Below, piece after piece: positions 34,765 to 44,232 of a stretch of DNA of 64,000 nt. Below the pieces are notes generated by a model. It was not told where the DNA came from. It saw nothing but the letters and a program-made list of their open reading frames with translations, and ran no database searches. The position numbers were made by a program, and so were the translations under genes. Source of the stretch: Kribbella amoyensis. GTDB taxonomy: Bacteria; Actinomycetota; Actinomycetes; Propionibacteriales; Kribbellaceae. Within the stretch, counting starts at the first letter, position 1. The number at the start of each line of letters is the position of its first letter. Location: the NCBI RefSeq assembly GCF_007828865.1, contig NZ_VIVK01000001.1:4898001-4962000 (forward strand), given 5' to 3'.

Positions 34765-37700
34765 ATGGCGTCAGCCGACAGCTTCGTGCACCTGCACGTA
34801 CACACCGAGTTCTCGATGCTGGACGGCGCCGCCAAGAACAGCAAGCTGTTCACCGAGGTCGAGCGGCTGGGCATGCCGGCCGTCGCGATGAGCGACCACG
34901 GCAACATGTTCGGCGCCTACGAGTTCTTCCAGACCGCGAAGCAGAGCAGCGTCAAGCCGATCATCGGGATCGAGGCGTACCTGGCGCCGGCGTCGAGGTT
35001 CCACAAGAAGCAGGTGTTCTGGGCCGACACCCGCACCAAGACCCAGGACGACGGCGGCGAGGGCGGCAAGGACGTCTCCGGTGGTGGCCGGTTCACCCAC
35101 ATGACGATGTGGGCGGAGAACGTCCAGGGCCTGCGGAACCTGTACCGGTTGTCGTCGCTGGCCTCCTACGAGGGGTACTACGGCAAGCCGCGGATGGACC
35201 GGGAGCTGATCGCCGAGCACGCCGCGGGCATCATCGCGACCACCGGCTGCCCGTCCGGCGAGGTGCAGACCCGGCTGCGGCTCGGTCAGTTCGACGAGGC
35301 GATCAAGGCCGCGTCGGACTACCAGGACATGTTCGGCAAGGACAACTATTTCCTCGAGCTGATGGACCACGGGCTCGACATCGAGCGCAACGTCCGGGCC
35401 GACCTGCTGAAGATCGCCCAGCAGCTGGACATCCCGCTGCTGGCGACCAACGACTCGCACTACGTCACCGAGGACCAGTCCGACGCGCACGACTCGCTGC
35501 TGTGTGTCGGCGTGGGCCGGAACAAGGACGACCCCAACCGGTTCCGCTTCAACGGCTCCGGCTACTTCATCAAGACCGCGGACCAGATGCGGCAGCTGTT
35601 CTCCGAGCTGCCCGAGGCCTGCGACAACACGCTGCTGATCGCCGAGCGGGTCGGCGACTACTCCGAGGCCTTCGACTACGTCGACCGGATGCCGCAGTTC
35701 GACGTGCCCGAGGGCGAGACCCAGTCGTCCTGGCTGCGCAAGGAGACCGAGAAGGGGATCCTGCTCCGCTACGGCCCGAACCCGAGCCAGGAGGTGCTCG
35801 ACCGGGTCGAGAAGGAGTTCAGCGTCATTTCGCCGATGGGCTTCGACTCCTACTTCCTCGTCGTCGCCGACATCTGCCGCTACGCCCGCGAGAACGGCAT
35901 CCCGATCGGCCCCGGCCGTGGTTCGGCGACCGGCTCGATCATCGCGTACGCGATCCGCATCACCGAGCTCTGCCCGCTGGAGCACGGCCTGCTGTTCGAG
36001 CGGTTCCTGAACCCGGAGCGGATCAGCCCGCCCGATGTCGACCTCGACTTCGACGACCGCCAGCGCGACCGGATGGTCCGCTACGTCACCGAGAAGTACG
36101 GCGCCGCGTACACGGCCCAGGTGAACACCTTCAGCACCATCAAGGCCAAGGCGGCCGTCAAGGACGCCTCCCGCATCCTCGGGTACCCGTTCGCCGTCGG
36201 CGACAAGATCACCAAGGCGATGCCGCCGGACGTGATGGGCAAGGGCATGCCGCTGACCGGCATGTTCGACAGCGCGCACCCGCGGTTCGGCGAGGCCGGC
36301 GAGATCCGGTCGCTGTACGAGACCGATCCCGACGTGCACAAGGTGATCGACACCGCGAAGGGCATCGAGGGCCTGATCCGCGGCACCGGTGTGCACGCCG
36401 CGGCCGTGATCCTGTCCTCGACGCCGCTGCTCGACCTGATCCCGCTGCACCGACGGGACAAGGACGGCACCATCATCACCGGGTTCGACTATCCGTCCTG
36501 CGAGGCCATGGGCCTGGTCAAGATGGACTTCCTCGGCCTGCGCAACCTCGGTGTCATCGACCACGCCCTCAAGGTGGTCAAGGAGAACCGCGGCACCGAG
36601 CTGACCACCGAGAACATCCCGCTCGACGACGAGACCACCTTCCGGCTCCTCGGCCGCGGCGACACCCTGGGCGTGTTCCAGCTCGACGGCACCGCGATGC
36701 GGAACCTGCTGAAGCTGATGGAGCCGACCCGGTTCGAGGACATCGCCGCGGTGCTGGCGCTGTACCGGCCGGGTCCGATGGCGGCGAACGCGCACATCAA
36801 CTACGCCGAGCGCAAGAACGGCCGGCAGGTCATCACCCCGATCCACCCCGAGCTGGAGAAGGCGCTCGAGCCGATCCTCGGGACCACGTACCACCTGCTG
36901 GTGTACCAGGAGCAGATCATGGCGGTCAGCCGCGAGCTGGCCGGGTACAGCCTGGGTGGCGCGGACATCCTGCGCCGGGCGATGGGCAAGAAGAAGAAGG
37001 AAGTCCTGGAGGCGTCGTTCGCCGAGTTCCAGGAAGGCATGCGCGGCAACGGGTACTCCGACGAGGCGATCCAGGCGCTCTGGGACGTCATGCTCCCGTT
37101 CTCCGGGTACGCGTTCAACAAGTCCCACACCGCCGGGTACGGACTGGTCTCGTACTGGACCGCCTACCTGAAGGCGAACTACCCGGCCGAGTACATGGCC
37201 GCGCTGCTCACCTCGGTCGACGACGACAAGACCAAGATGGGCGTGTACCTCGCCGACGCCCGCCGGCTGCAGATCAAGGTGCTCCCGCCGGACATCAACG
37301 AGTCGATCGCCGACTTCACCGCGATCGGCAACGACGTCCGGTTCGGCCTCAAGGCGATCCGCAACGTCGGGGCGAACGTGATCGAGTCGCTGGTGGCGAC
37401 CCGGGAGGCGAAGGGCAAGTTCACCTCGTTCTCCGACTTCCTCGCCAAGGTGGAGCTGACGGTCTGCAACAAGCGGGTGATCGAGTCGCTGATCAAGGCC
37501 GGCGCGTTCGACTCGCTCGGGCACCGCCGGTCCGCGCTGATCGCTTGCCATGAGCAAGCGGTCGACGCGGTGGTCGAGGTCAAGCGGGCCGAGCAGTACG
37601 GCCAGTACGACCTGTTCGCGTCGATGGACGAGCCGGAGGCCGCGGGCGACGACGCCGACCAGTTCGGCGTGGACATCGACGAGACGATCGCGGAGTGGAA

Positions 37701-38337
37701 CCGCAAGTTCCTGCTCGCCCAGGAGCGGGACATGCTCGGGCTGTACGTGTCCGCGCACCCGCTCGACGGCGCCCAGCCGATTCTGGAGCGCAACCGCGAC
37801 GTCCGGCTGATCGACCTGATCGACGGCGACCGGACCGAGGGCGAGGTCCGGGTCGCGGGGATGATCACCAAGGTCGACCGCCGGGTGAACAAGCGCGGCG
37901 ACACCTGGGCGATCGTGACGATCGAGGACCACGACACCGGGATCGACATCCTGTTCTTCCCGTCGTCGTACCTGGCCGTCTCGATGGAGCTGATGGAGGA
38001 CGCCGTCATCTCGGTCCGCGGCCGGCTGAACGAGCGGGACGGCTCGCTGAACATCTACGGTCAGGAGCTGGCCCCGCTCGACATCTCGAGCGTGGAGAAC
38101 TCGCAGTATCCGCCGATCGTCGTCACCATGCGCCCGACCCAGGTGGTGCCGAACCTGGTCTCCGAGATCAAGGAGATCCTGCAGGCGCACGAAGGGGACC
38201 GGCCGGTCCAGATCCACCTGCGGCAGCGCGGCGGCGGCGTGCTCAAGTTCGCCCTGCCGGGCTGGAAGGTCGACGGCGGCAGCTCCTTCATGGCCGACAT
38301 GAAGCAGCTGCTCGGCCCGTCCGCCCTGCAGAGCTGA
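34765..38337 (+). CDS. dnaE: DNA polymerase III alpha subunit DnaE1
   Basis: DnaE is the replicative polymerase subunit. The 1190-residue protein starts with an intact PHP domain (FVHLHVHTEFSMLDGAAKN, VAMSDHGNMFG, ATNDSHYVT), which in actinobacteria supplies the proofreading exonuclease. The catalytic Asp residues lie in ISPPDVDLDFDDRQRDRM near residue 425, with a further conserved Asp in KMDFLGLRNLG. The helix-hairpin-helix region precedes an OB-fold near residue 1027 (EVRVAGMITKVDRRV). Length and the absence of ImuB-type features argue for DnaE1 rather than DnaE2. GGGAGG lies upstream of the ATG. Confidence 0.98.
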   Translation: MASADSFVHLHVHTEFSMLDGAAKNSKLFTEVERLGMPAVAMSDHGNMFGAYEFFQTAKQSSVKPIIGIEAYLAPASRFHKKQVFWADTRTKTQDDGGEGGKDVSGGGRFTHMTMWAENVQGLRNLYRLSSLASYEGYYGKPRMDRELIAEHAAGIIATTGCPSGEVQTRLRLGQFDEAIKAASDYQDMFGKDNYFLELMDHGLDIERNVRADLLKIAQQLDIPLLATNDSHYVTEDQSDAHDSLLCVGVGRNKDDPNRFRFNGSGYFIKTADQMRQLFSELPEACDNTLLIAERVGDYSEAFDYVDRMPQFDVPEGETQSSWLRKETEKGILLRYGPNPSQEVLDRVEKEFSVISPMGFDSYFLVVADICRYARENGIPIGPGRGSATGSIIAYAIRITELCPLEHGLLFERFLNPERISPPDVDLDFDDRQRDRMVRYVTEKYGAAYTAQVNTFSTIKAKAAVKDASRILGYPFAVGDKITKAMPPDVMGKGMPLTGMFDSAHPRFGEAGEIRSLYETDPDVHKVIDTAKGIEGLIRGTGVHAAAVILSSTPLLDLIPLHRRDKDGTIITGFDYPSCEAMGLVKMDFLGLRNLGVIDHALKVVKENRGTELTTENIPLDDETTFRLLGRGDTLGVFQLDGTAMRNLLKLMEPTRFEDIAAVLALYRPGPMAANAHINYAERKNGRQVITPIHPELEKALEPILGTTYHLLVYQEQIMAVSRELAGYSLGGADILRRAMGKKKKEVLEASFAEFQEGMRGNGYSDEAIQALWDVMLPFSGYAFNKSHTAGYGLVSYWTAYLKANYPAEYMAALLTSVDDDKTKMGVYLADARRLQIKVLPPDINESIADFTAIGNDVRFGLKAIRNVGANVIESLVATREAKGKFTSFSDFLAKVELTVCNKRVIESLIKAGAFDSLGHRRSALIACHEQAVDAVVEVKRAEQYGQYDLFASMDEPEAAGDDADQFGVDIDETIAEWNRKFLLAQERDMLGLYVSAHPLDGAQPILERNRDVRLIDLIDGDRTEGEVRVAGMITKVDRRVNKRGDTWAIVTIEDHDTGIDILFFPSSYLAVSMELMEDAVISVRGRLNERDGSLNIYGQELAPLDISSVENSQYPPIVVTMRPTQVVPNLVSEIKEILQAHEGDRPVQIHLRQRGGGVLKFALPGWKVDGGSSFMADMKQLLGPSALQS

Positions 38338-38365
38338 CCGGGTCGTTGGGGAGGAATTGGTGGGG

Positions 38366-38998
38366 ATGAGTCACACTGGCGAGGTGAGTCAGCCAGTGCA
38401 ACCGGGTCCGTACACTCCGCAGTCGTTCGGAGCGGCGTACGGGGCGCCGCCCCCGTCCGCGCCGAGCCTGCCGTGGAGCAAGGCGATCGGGGTCACGCTG
38501 GCCGTGTTCCTGGTCGCCGGCGCGATCGCGGGCTGGGCCTGGCAGCAGTTCGCCCCGCTCGCGCAGTACACCGTCGACGAGAACGGCGGCTCCCTCGGCG
38601 AAGAGCAGATGACCCGGGTGTTCGGGCCGGACGGCACCTTCGTCGCGATCGGGTTCCTGACCGCGTTGGTGCTCGGCGCCGCGCTGTTCTGGTGGTTGCG
38701 CGACTACGGCCCGTGGGCGGTCGGGATCGTCGTCCTCGGTGCCGCGCTCGGCTCGGGTGTGGCCTGGGGCGTCGGCATGCTGCTCGGCCACGACCCGCTG
38801 GAGCCCCGGCTGGAGGCGGCGAAACCGGGCGACCTGCTTCCGGCACCGCTCGAGCTGCACACCTGGACGCCGCTGGCCGCCTGGCTGGTCGGCGCCGCGC
38901 TGGCGACTGCCCTGATCGCGGCCACCACCTGGCGGGCCGAACCAGTTGCAACCACATCGGTATCGGGCGCGTCAGAAACCTCGCCGCAGGTGAAATAG
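38366..38998 (+). CDS. Four-span membrane protein, DUF2567-like
   Basis: This 210-residue protein has four hydrophobic segments at about residues 36-56, 88-108, 115-138 and 166-186, with a Pro/Gln-rich cytoplasmic N-terminus. It resembles small actinobacterial DUF2567 proteins, but I recognise it only by topology and by WGVGMLLGHDPLEPRL. ATG at 38366 is preceded by GGGGAGGA at 10 nt; GTG at 38360 is an alternative. It lies 28 bp behind dnaE. The function is unknown. Confidence 0.7.
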   Translation: MSHTGEVSQPVQPGPYTPQSFGAAYGAPPPSAPSLPWSKAIGVTLAVFLVAGAIAGWAWQQFAPLAQYTVDENGGSLGEEQMTRVFGPDGTFVAIGFLTALVLGAALFWWLRDYGPWAVGIVVLGAALGSGVAWGVGMLLGHDPLEPRLEAAKPGDLLPAPLELHTWTPLAAWLVGAALATALIAATTWRAEPVATTSVSGASETSPQVK

Positions 38999-39047
38999 CC
39001 TGATCGGGCCCGGTGGGTGAGGCCACCGGACGACGCGAGGGGGCTTG

Positions 39048-40874
39048 ATGTCCGACAACACCACCCCGCCGGTCAACCCGCACCATCCCGGTGCGGCCGG
39101 TGGTCCGCAGCCCGGCCCGTACGGTCAGGGTGCACCCAGCAACCAATCCGGTGCACAGGGCAACCAAAGCCCGTACACCGGTCAGCAGCCGTACCAGGGT
39201 CAGCAGCCGTACCAGGGTCAGCAGTCCGGGCCGTACCAGCCGGGTCCGCAGCAGGGTGGTCCCCAGGGTCCGCAGCAAGGGCAGCCGCAGTACGGACAGA
39301 ACCAGCAGTACGGCCAGCAGTACGGCCAGCAGTACGGTCAGTACGAGCAGCAGCAGTTCGGGCCGCAGGGGCAGGGTGGTGGGCAGCCGCCGTTCGGACC
39401 CGGGTACCCGCAGGCCCAGCAGTGGCAGCCGGAGCCGAAGAAGAAGCGCGGCAAGCTGATCCCGCTGGTCGCGATCGTCGCCGTACTCGCCGTGATCGGC
39501 GGCGGCGCCGTGTTCGCGTACGCGCGGCTGAACGGTGGTGGCGAGCAGCCGGCCGCGGTCCTGCCGGGCAACGCGATCGCGTACTCGCGGATCGACCTGA
39601 ACCCGTCGGCCGGGCAGCGGGTGGCCGCGCTCCGGTTCCTGATGAAGTTCCCCTCCGCCAAGGAGAAGATCGGGCTCAGCAGCGACGACGACGACCTGCG
39701 GCAGAAGCTGTTCGAGCTGATCAAGAAGGAAGCCGGCGACGACCTGGCCGACGTCGACTTCGAGCAGGACGTCAAGCCGTGGCTCGGTGACCGGGCCGGG
39801 GTGGCCGCGGTCCCGGCGAGCGACGGCGGGAAGTCGCCGGACGCGATCGTTGCGGTCCAGGTGACCAACGAGGGCAAGGCCAACGAGGGCCTGGACAAGC
39901 TGTTCGCCAAGGAGGACGACAAGCCCGGCCGCGCGTTCACCGAGGGGTACGTGCTGCTCGGTGAGGACCAGCAGGTCGTCGACGCCGCCGTGGCCGCGAG
40001 CAAGGACAACCCGCTGGCGAAGAACCCGACCTTCGAGGCGGACATGAACGCGCTCGGCGAGCAGGGGTTCGCCTCGGTGTGGGCCGATATGAAGGGCCTG
40101 GCCGCGGTCGGCGGTCGCTCGCTCAGCGACGAGCAGCGGTCCGCCCTGCCGAACGGCAGCATGGCCGCCGCGCTCCGGTTCGACGCTTCGTACGTCGAGC
40201 TGAAGGGCATCGTGCACAGCGACCAGAGCGTCAAGGTGAACTCGTCCGACGCCGGTGACCTGATCTCGCAGCTGCCGGACACGACCGCCGGTGCGATCGC
40301 GCTGTCCGACGGCGAGAACCTGCTCAACACCGTCTGGACCCAGCTGGAGAAGTCGGCCGGCGGGAACCTGAAGGAGCTGACCTCGGACTTCACCGAGGAG
40401 TACGGGCTGGCGCTGCCGGACGACCTCAAGCCGCTGCTCGGCCGCAACCTCGCGGTCGCGGTGGACAAGAACAGCTCCGACGGCCCGAAGATCGCGGCCC
40501 GGATGGAGACCGACCCGGCGAAGGCGAGCGAGACCGTCGCCAAGGTGATGTCCGCGATCCGCGCCAAGACCGGGACGAACATCCCGATCGAGCAGGCGAA
40601 GGACGACGACACGCTGGTGATCGCGACCGACCAGAGCTACGCCGAGCAGGTGCTGAAGGGCGGCACCCTCGGCCAGTCCGAGAACTTCAAGCAGGCGGTG
40701 CCGGACCCCAAGGGCGCCGTGATGGTCGGCTACGTCGACTTCGAGGCGGCGTCCGGCCTGAGCAACGACCTGCGCGACAACAAGGACGCGGCCGCGCTCC
40801 GGTCCGGCGGCTTCTCGGTCCGGACCACCGACGACGGCAAGGCGGACTTCACCCTCCGCGTGGTCGTCAAGTAG
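39048..40874 (+). CDS. DUF3352-like secreted/anchored protein with Gln/Tyr/Gly/Pro-rich N-terminus
   Basis: This is a 608-residue protein. Residues 1-130 are low-complexity (repeats of PYQGQQ and QQYGQ), a stretch of prion-like composition. KKKRGK then leads into one membrane span near 138-160, so the large C-terminal part should lie outside the cell. That part contains AIAYSRIDLNPSAGQRVAAL and repeated ASVWADMKGLA/ANEGLDKLF-type segments, typical of DUF3352 proteins, whose role is unknown. The ATG follows CGAGGGGG. Its last 8 bp overlap the stop of the convergent hydrolase gene. Confidence 0.8.
   Translation: MSDNTTPPVNPHHPGAAGGPQPGPYGQGAPSNQSGAQGNQSPYTGQQPYQGQQPYQGQQSGPYQPGPQQGGPQGPQQGQPQYGQNQQYGQQYGQQYGQYEQQQFGPQGQGGGQPPFGPGYPQAQQWQPEPKKKRGKLIPLVAIVAVLAVIGGGAVFAYARLNGGGEQPAAVLPGNAIAYSRIDLNPSAGQRVAALRFLMKFPSAKEKIGLSSDDDDLRQKLFELIKKEAGDDLADVDFEQDVKPWLGDRAGVAAVPASDGGKSPDAIVAVQVTNEGKANEGLDKLFAKEDDKPGRAFTEGYVLLGEDQQVVDAAVAASKDNPLAKNPTFEADMNALGEQGFASVWADMKGLAAVGGRSLSDEQRSALPNGSMAAALRFDASYVELKGIVHSDQSVKVNSSDAGDLISQLPDTTAGAIALSDGENLLNTVWTQLEKSAGGNLKELTSDFTEEYGLALPDDLKPLLGRNLAVAVDKNSSDGPKIAARMETDPAKASETVAKVMSAIRAKTGTNIPIEQAKDDDTLVIATDQSYAEQVLKGGTLGQSENFKQAVPDPKGAVMVGYVDFEAASGLSNDLRDNKDAAALRSGGFSVRTTDDGKADFTLRVVVK
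39189..39224 (+). repeat. Tandem 18-bp repeat in the DUF3352-like gene
   Basis: Two exact copies of CCGTACCAGGGTCAGCAG lie head to tail. Shorter CAGTACGGC units follow at about 39306-39345. They encode the PYQGQQ and QQYG repeats and are prone to slippage. Confidence 0.85.
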
Positions 40875-41652
40875 TCCGCACAGCAGCGAGGAAGGCCCGG
40901 ACGGCAGCGACATAGCCGTCCGGGTCTTCTCTGTGGATCCAGTGCCCGCAGTCGAGCGTGACCAGCTCGGTCCCCGGCCGCCGGGCCACCATCTCCGCCG
41001 CCTGGCCGGAGCTCAGCAGGAAGCTCTTGCTTGCTCGAAGCAACAGAAGAGGCCGCGGAACGGCGACCCAGTCGTCCCACCACGCTCCCGTGTTGCCGCG
41101 TTGGACGGCCATCAACTCGTCGAGGTCGTACAGCAACTCCCACCGGCCGCCCCGCTCCACGACACTCTCCAGGAAGTACCCCGGCGCCGGCGTCATCGCG
41201 AAGAACTCCACCGCCTCCTGGTACGTCGAGAAGCTCCGTGGCCACCTGGTCACGTCGAGCACCGGCTGCTCCACCTCGGGGACGTCGGTCACCGCGCCCA
41301 CGTCCTCGACCACGACCGCACGGACCAACTCCGGCCGTCGTGCCGCCAACTGGTACGCGGTCACCCCGCCGAGCGAATGACCGAGTAGCAGCACCGGCGC
41401 CAACTCCAACGCCTCGACGAACCCGGCCGCGTCGGCCACGAACTCGTCCCGGCCGAACGGCCCACCACCCTCGGACAGCCCGTGTCCGCGCAGATCCGGC
41501 GCGATCACCCGGTACTCCGGGGCCAGCAGTTCGGCGATCCGGGCGAACGTCGTCCCCCGACCGAAGGACCCGTGCAGGGCGAGTACCGGGGTCCCGGAAC
41601 CACCGGAGTCCTCGTAGTGGAACCGTCTGTTGTGCAAGGCAATCACTGGCAT
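40867..41652 (-). CDS. Alpha/beta-fold hydrolase
   Basis: This 261-residue alpha/beta hydrolase has the oxyanion-hole segment PVLALHGSFGRG, the nucleophile elbow LLLGHSLGGVTAY (Ser near residue 95) and the catalytic His in LDCGHWIHREDPDGY. Its ATG overlaps the MFS stop by 10 bp, so the two are co-transcribed. Its own stop overlaps the end of the convergent DUF3352-like gene. The substrate cannot be told; pairing with an efflux-type transporter suggests handling of a small organic compound. Confidence 0.88.
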   Translation of the reverse strand: MPVIALHNRRFHYEDSGGSGTPVLALHGSFGRGTTFARIAELLAPEYRVIAPDLRGHGLSEGGGPFGRDEFVADAAGFVEALELAPVLLLGHSLGGVTAYQLAARRPELVRAVVVEDVGAVTDVPEVEQPVLDVTRWPRSFSTYQEAVEFFAMTPAPGYFLESVVERGGRWELLYDLDELMAVQRGNTGAWWDDWVAVPRPLLLLRASKSFLLSSGQAAEMVARRPGTELVTLDCGHWIHREDPDGYVAAVRAFLAAVRTT

Positions 41653-42845
41653 GCGTCCACCCTCTCCGACCCGGCGGCCGGCTGGGTACTCCTGACAGGG
41701 ACACGCACCGCCAGGATCGTGCTGACCACGACCGCGATCGTGGCGAGCACCAGACTCACCCGGAATCCGGTCAGGAAGGATCCGGCTCCGAGCAGGACGC
41801 CGAACAGCGCGGCCGAGATCCCACTGCCGACCTGGCGACTCGCGTTGAGCAGGCCCGCCCCGAACCCGCTGCGCTCGGCCGGTACGCCGGTGAGCATCAC
41901 CGTCGTCATCGCCGGAGCCACCAGGCCGGCCCCGATCCCGATCGGCAGCAGCCACGTGATCACGACCCACAGCGCGACCTCGTGGCCGACCGTGCACAGC
42001 CCGACCAGGCCGACGGCCATCAGGGTCTGACCGACGACCAGGATCCGCCGGGTCCCGAACGAGCCGGCCAGCAGGTTGGCGGGGATGATCAGCAGCGTCA
42101 TCGGGACGAAGACGAGGCCGGTGATCCAGGCCGACCGGCCGAGCTCGTTCTGCAGGAACAACGTGACCACGAAGATCGCGCCGTACGAGCTGAAGTTCAC
42201 CGCGAACCCGGTGACCGTGCTGACCACCAACGTCGGCCGGTGGGACCGGGTCGAACCACGGGCAGCCGGCGCCCGGCGTACAGGGGAGAGGGGCAGCGCG
42301 AAAGCCAAAGCGAGCAGGGCGAGCGGGACGGTGAGCCAGAAGGTGCCCTGCCACCCGAGCGTCGTCGTGATCGCGCCGCCGACGGGTGAGCCGACGACCA
42401 GGGCGACCGCGCCGGCCGCGGCCCAGTGACCGATCGCCTTGGCCCGGCGGACCGGATCGGGGAGGGCCGTGTTCAGCAGGGCCAGCCCGGACGGCAGGAT
42501 CGCGGCCGCGGCCAGGCCCTGGATCGCCCGGGCGGCGAGCAGGAAGGCGAGGTCGTCGGCCAGCGCGCACGCCGCCGAGGTGGTCGCGAAGACGCTGGTC
42601 CCGAGGAGGAACGCGCGGCGGGCGCCGATCCGGTCCGACCAGGATCCGGCGGGGAGCAGCGCGAGGGCGAAGACGAGCGAGTACCCGGTCAGTACCCAGG
42701 CGAGCCGCGGTCCGCCACCGACGTCCCGGCCGATGGTGGGCAGCGCGGTGGTCACCATCGAGGCGTTCAGGGTGATCAGGAAGAACGACAGACAGGCCGC
42801 GGGCAACGCTGTGACCGCGGACAACGCGGGGATGCGGGAGGGCAT
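41643..42845 (-). CDS. Major facilitator superfamily transporter
   Basis: This 400-residue protein has about twelve membrane spans and the MFS loop motif GSWSDRIGARRAFLLG after the second span. LNASMVTTALPTIGRDVGG near the N-terminus resembles drug/proton antiporters of the DHA type. It starts at the ATG at 42845; an earlier in-frame ATG lies in the divergent promoter. It heads an operon with the hydrolase and is divergent from an XRE-type regulator, which is the likely controller. Confidence 0.9.
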   Translation of the reverse strand: MPSRIPALSAVTALPAACLSFFLITLNASMVTTALPTIGRDVGGGPRLAWVLTGYSLVFALALLPAGSWSDRIGARRAFLLGTSVFATTSAACALADDLAFLLAARAIQGLAAAAILPSGLALLNTALPDPVRRAKAIGHWAAAGAVALVVGSPVGGAITTTLGWQGTFWLTVPLALLALAFALPLSPVRRAPAARGSTRSHRPTLVVSTVTGFAVNFSSYGAIFVVTLFLQNELGRSAWITGLVFVPMTLLIIPANLLAGSFGTRRILVVGQTLMAVGLVGLCTVGHEVALWVVITWLLPIGIGAGLVAPAMTTVMLTGVPAERSGFGAGLLNASRQVGSGISAALFGVLLGAGSFLTGFRVSLVLATIAVVVSTILAVRVPVRSTQPAAGSERVDACQ

Positions 42846-42923
42846 ACCGACTACCGTGGTCGGTGCCGGGCGCCGGGGAAAGGTTGCCGGGTGCACCTGT
42901 CAGGGACAGTCAGGAGGAACGGC
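42846..42923. promoter_or_regulatory. Divergent promoter region between the MFS and XRE genes
   Basis: This 78-bp gap has an inverted repeat ACCGAC (42846-42851)/GTCGGT (42859-42864) touching the MFS start, and a strong AGGAGG for the XRE gene at 42912-42917. I could not assign -35/-10 elements with confidence. Confidence 0.4.
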
Positions 42924-43799
42924 ATGTCGAGGTACGCCGGCCGGTCGCGCGAGCTCGGCGCGTTCCTGCGGGAGCGGCGGCACCGGCTGACCCCGGCCAC
43001 GGTCGGCCTCCCGGACGGACCACGGCGGACGCCGGGACTGCGGCGCGAGGAGGTCGCCGAATTGGCCGGCCTGAGCGTCGGGTACTACACCCGGCTCGAA
43101 CAGGGCCACGCCCCGCATCCGTCCGACAGCGTGCTGGACGCGCTCGCTCGGACGTACCACCTCACCGAGGACGAGACGCGGCATCTGCGGGCGCTAGGTG
43201 GTTCAGCGCCGACGCAGGTCCGGGCGGAGGATGGTGAACGGGTCTCCGCCTCGGCAGTGCGGTTGCTGGAGTTGTTCGTCCCGCCGACCGCGGTGATCGT
43301 GCTCGGCCGGACCGGCGACGTCCTCGCCTGGAACCACGCCGCCACCGTGCTCTTCCCCGGCCGGTTGCCGGCGCCGGGGGAGCGGCCGGGCCCGGCCTCG
43401 AACAACGCGCGCTATATCTTCTGTACCGAGGTCGCGCGGGACTTCTTCGTCGACTGGCCGGAGGTCGCCGACGACACGGTCGCCCATCTCCGCTCGGCCG
43501 CCGGCCATCTGGTCGACGATCCCGCCCTGCGGGCACTGGTGGACGAGCTGACCGCGGCGAGCCCCGAGTTCGCCGCTCGCTGGACCAGGCGCGACGTGCG
43601 GGAACGCGTGTCGGGTGCTAAACGGCTCGACCACCCGCGGCTCGGCCGGATCACGATCGGCTACGAGGTGACCGCGGTGCTCGACGTCCCCGGTCAGTGG
43701 CTGGTCGTCTACACGTTCGACGGGAGCACGGCCGCCCGATTCGAGAAACTTCTCCCGGAGCATGTCGAAATCCGGCCGCCGGCTTCTACCCAGGGGTGA
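42924..43799 (+). CDS. XRE-family regulator with MmyB-like sensor domain
   Basis: This 291-residue protein has an N-terminal helix-turn-helix (RTPGLRREEVAELAGLSVGY, then YTRLEQGHAPHPSDSVLDAL) and a C-terminal MmyB/MLTR ligand-binding domain. That domain is recognised by VIVLGRTGDVLAWNHAATVL and by FVDWPEVADDTVAHLRSAAG. Such regulators are abundant in actinomycetes and usually control the neighbouring gene. Here it is divergent from the MFS-hydrolase pair and co-directional with a VOC protein 24 bp downstream. The ATG is preceded by AGGAGGAAC. Confidence 0.92.
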   Translation: MSRYAGRSRELGAFLRERRHRLTPATVGLPDGPRRTPGLRREEVAELAGLSVGYYTRLEQGHAPHPSDSVLDALARTYHLTEDETRHLRALGGSAPTQVRAEDGERVSASAVRLLELFVPPTAVIVLGRTGDVLAWNHAATVLFPGRLPAPGERPGPASNNARYIFCTEVARDFFVDWPEVADDTVAHLRSAAGHLVDDPALRALVDELTAASPEFAARWTRRDVRERVSGAKRLDHPRLGRITIGYEVTAVLDVPGQWLVVYTFDGSTAARFEKLLPEHVEIRPPASTQG

Positions 43800-43822
43800 G
43801 AGCAACCTCAGGAGGAGTAACC

Positions 43823-44194
43823 ATGAACGCCATCACCGGTATCGGTACCGTCGCGATCCCCGTCACCGACCAGGACCGCGCCCTCGACTTCTACGTCGGC
43901 ACGCTCGGCTTCGACAAGCACCTCGACGCCCCGCTGCCGCAACTCGGCGGCCGCTGGATCGTCGTCGCGCCCCCCGGTAGTACGACCAGCCTGGCCCTCG
44001 TCCCGGCGACCCCGGAGGACCCGGCCGGCGGCGACACCGGGATCCGCTTCACCACCTCCGACGCGGCGGCCGCACATCAGGGCCTCACCGCGGCCGGCGT
44101 GGCCACCGACGACCTCATCTCCTGGCCCGGCGTCCCACCCATGTTCACCTTCCGCGATCCCGACGCGAACACGCTGTACCTGGTCGAGCAGTAG
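43823..44194 (+). CDS. VOC/glyoxalase-like protein
   Basis: This 123-residue protein has a single vicinal-oxygen-chelate fold built from two half-modules: GTVAIPVTDQDRALDFYVGT and the C-terminal PPMFTFRDPDANTLYLVEQ. The second ends with the usual metal-ligand Glu. GGAGGAG lies 6 nt before the ATG. It probably shares a transcript with the XRE gene. The substrate is unknown. Confidence 0.88.
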   Translation: MNAITGIGTVAIPVTDQDRALDFYVGTLGFDKHLDAPLPQLGGRWIVVAPPGSTTSLALVPATPEDPAGGDTGIRFTTSDAAAAHQGLTAAGVATDDLISWPGVPPMFTFRDPDANTLYLVEQ

Positions 44195-44232
44195 GCCCGC
44201 CTACTGCGCGCGGCTGTCGGTACGGCGTGGGA

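Noticed and set aside
34771..38217. A 1148-codon open frame antisense to dnaE
   Set aside because: Same effect: dnaE is complete with PHP and polymerase motifs; the antisense product has no recognisable domain.
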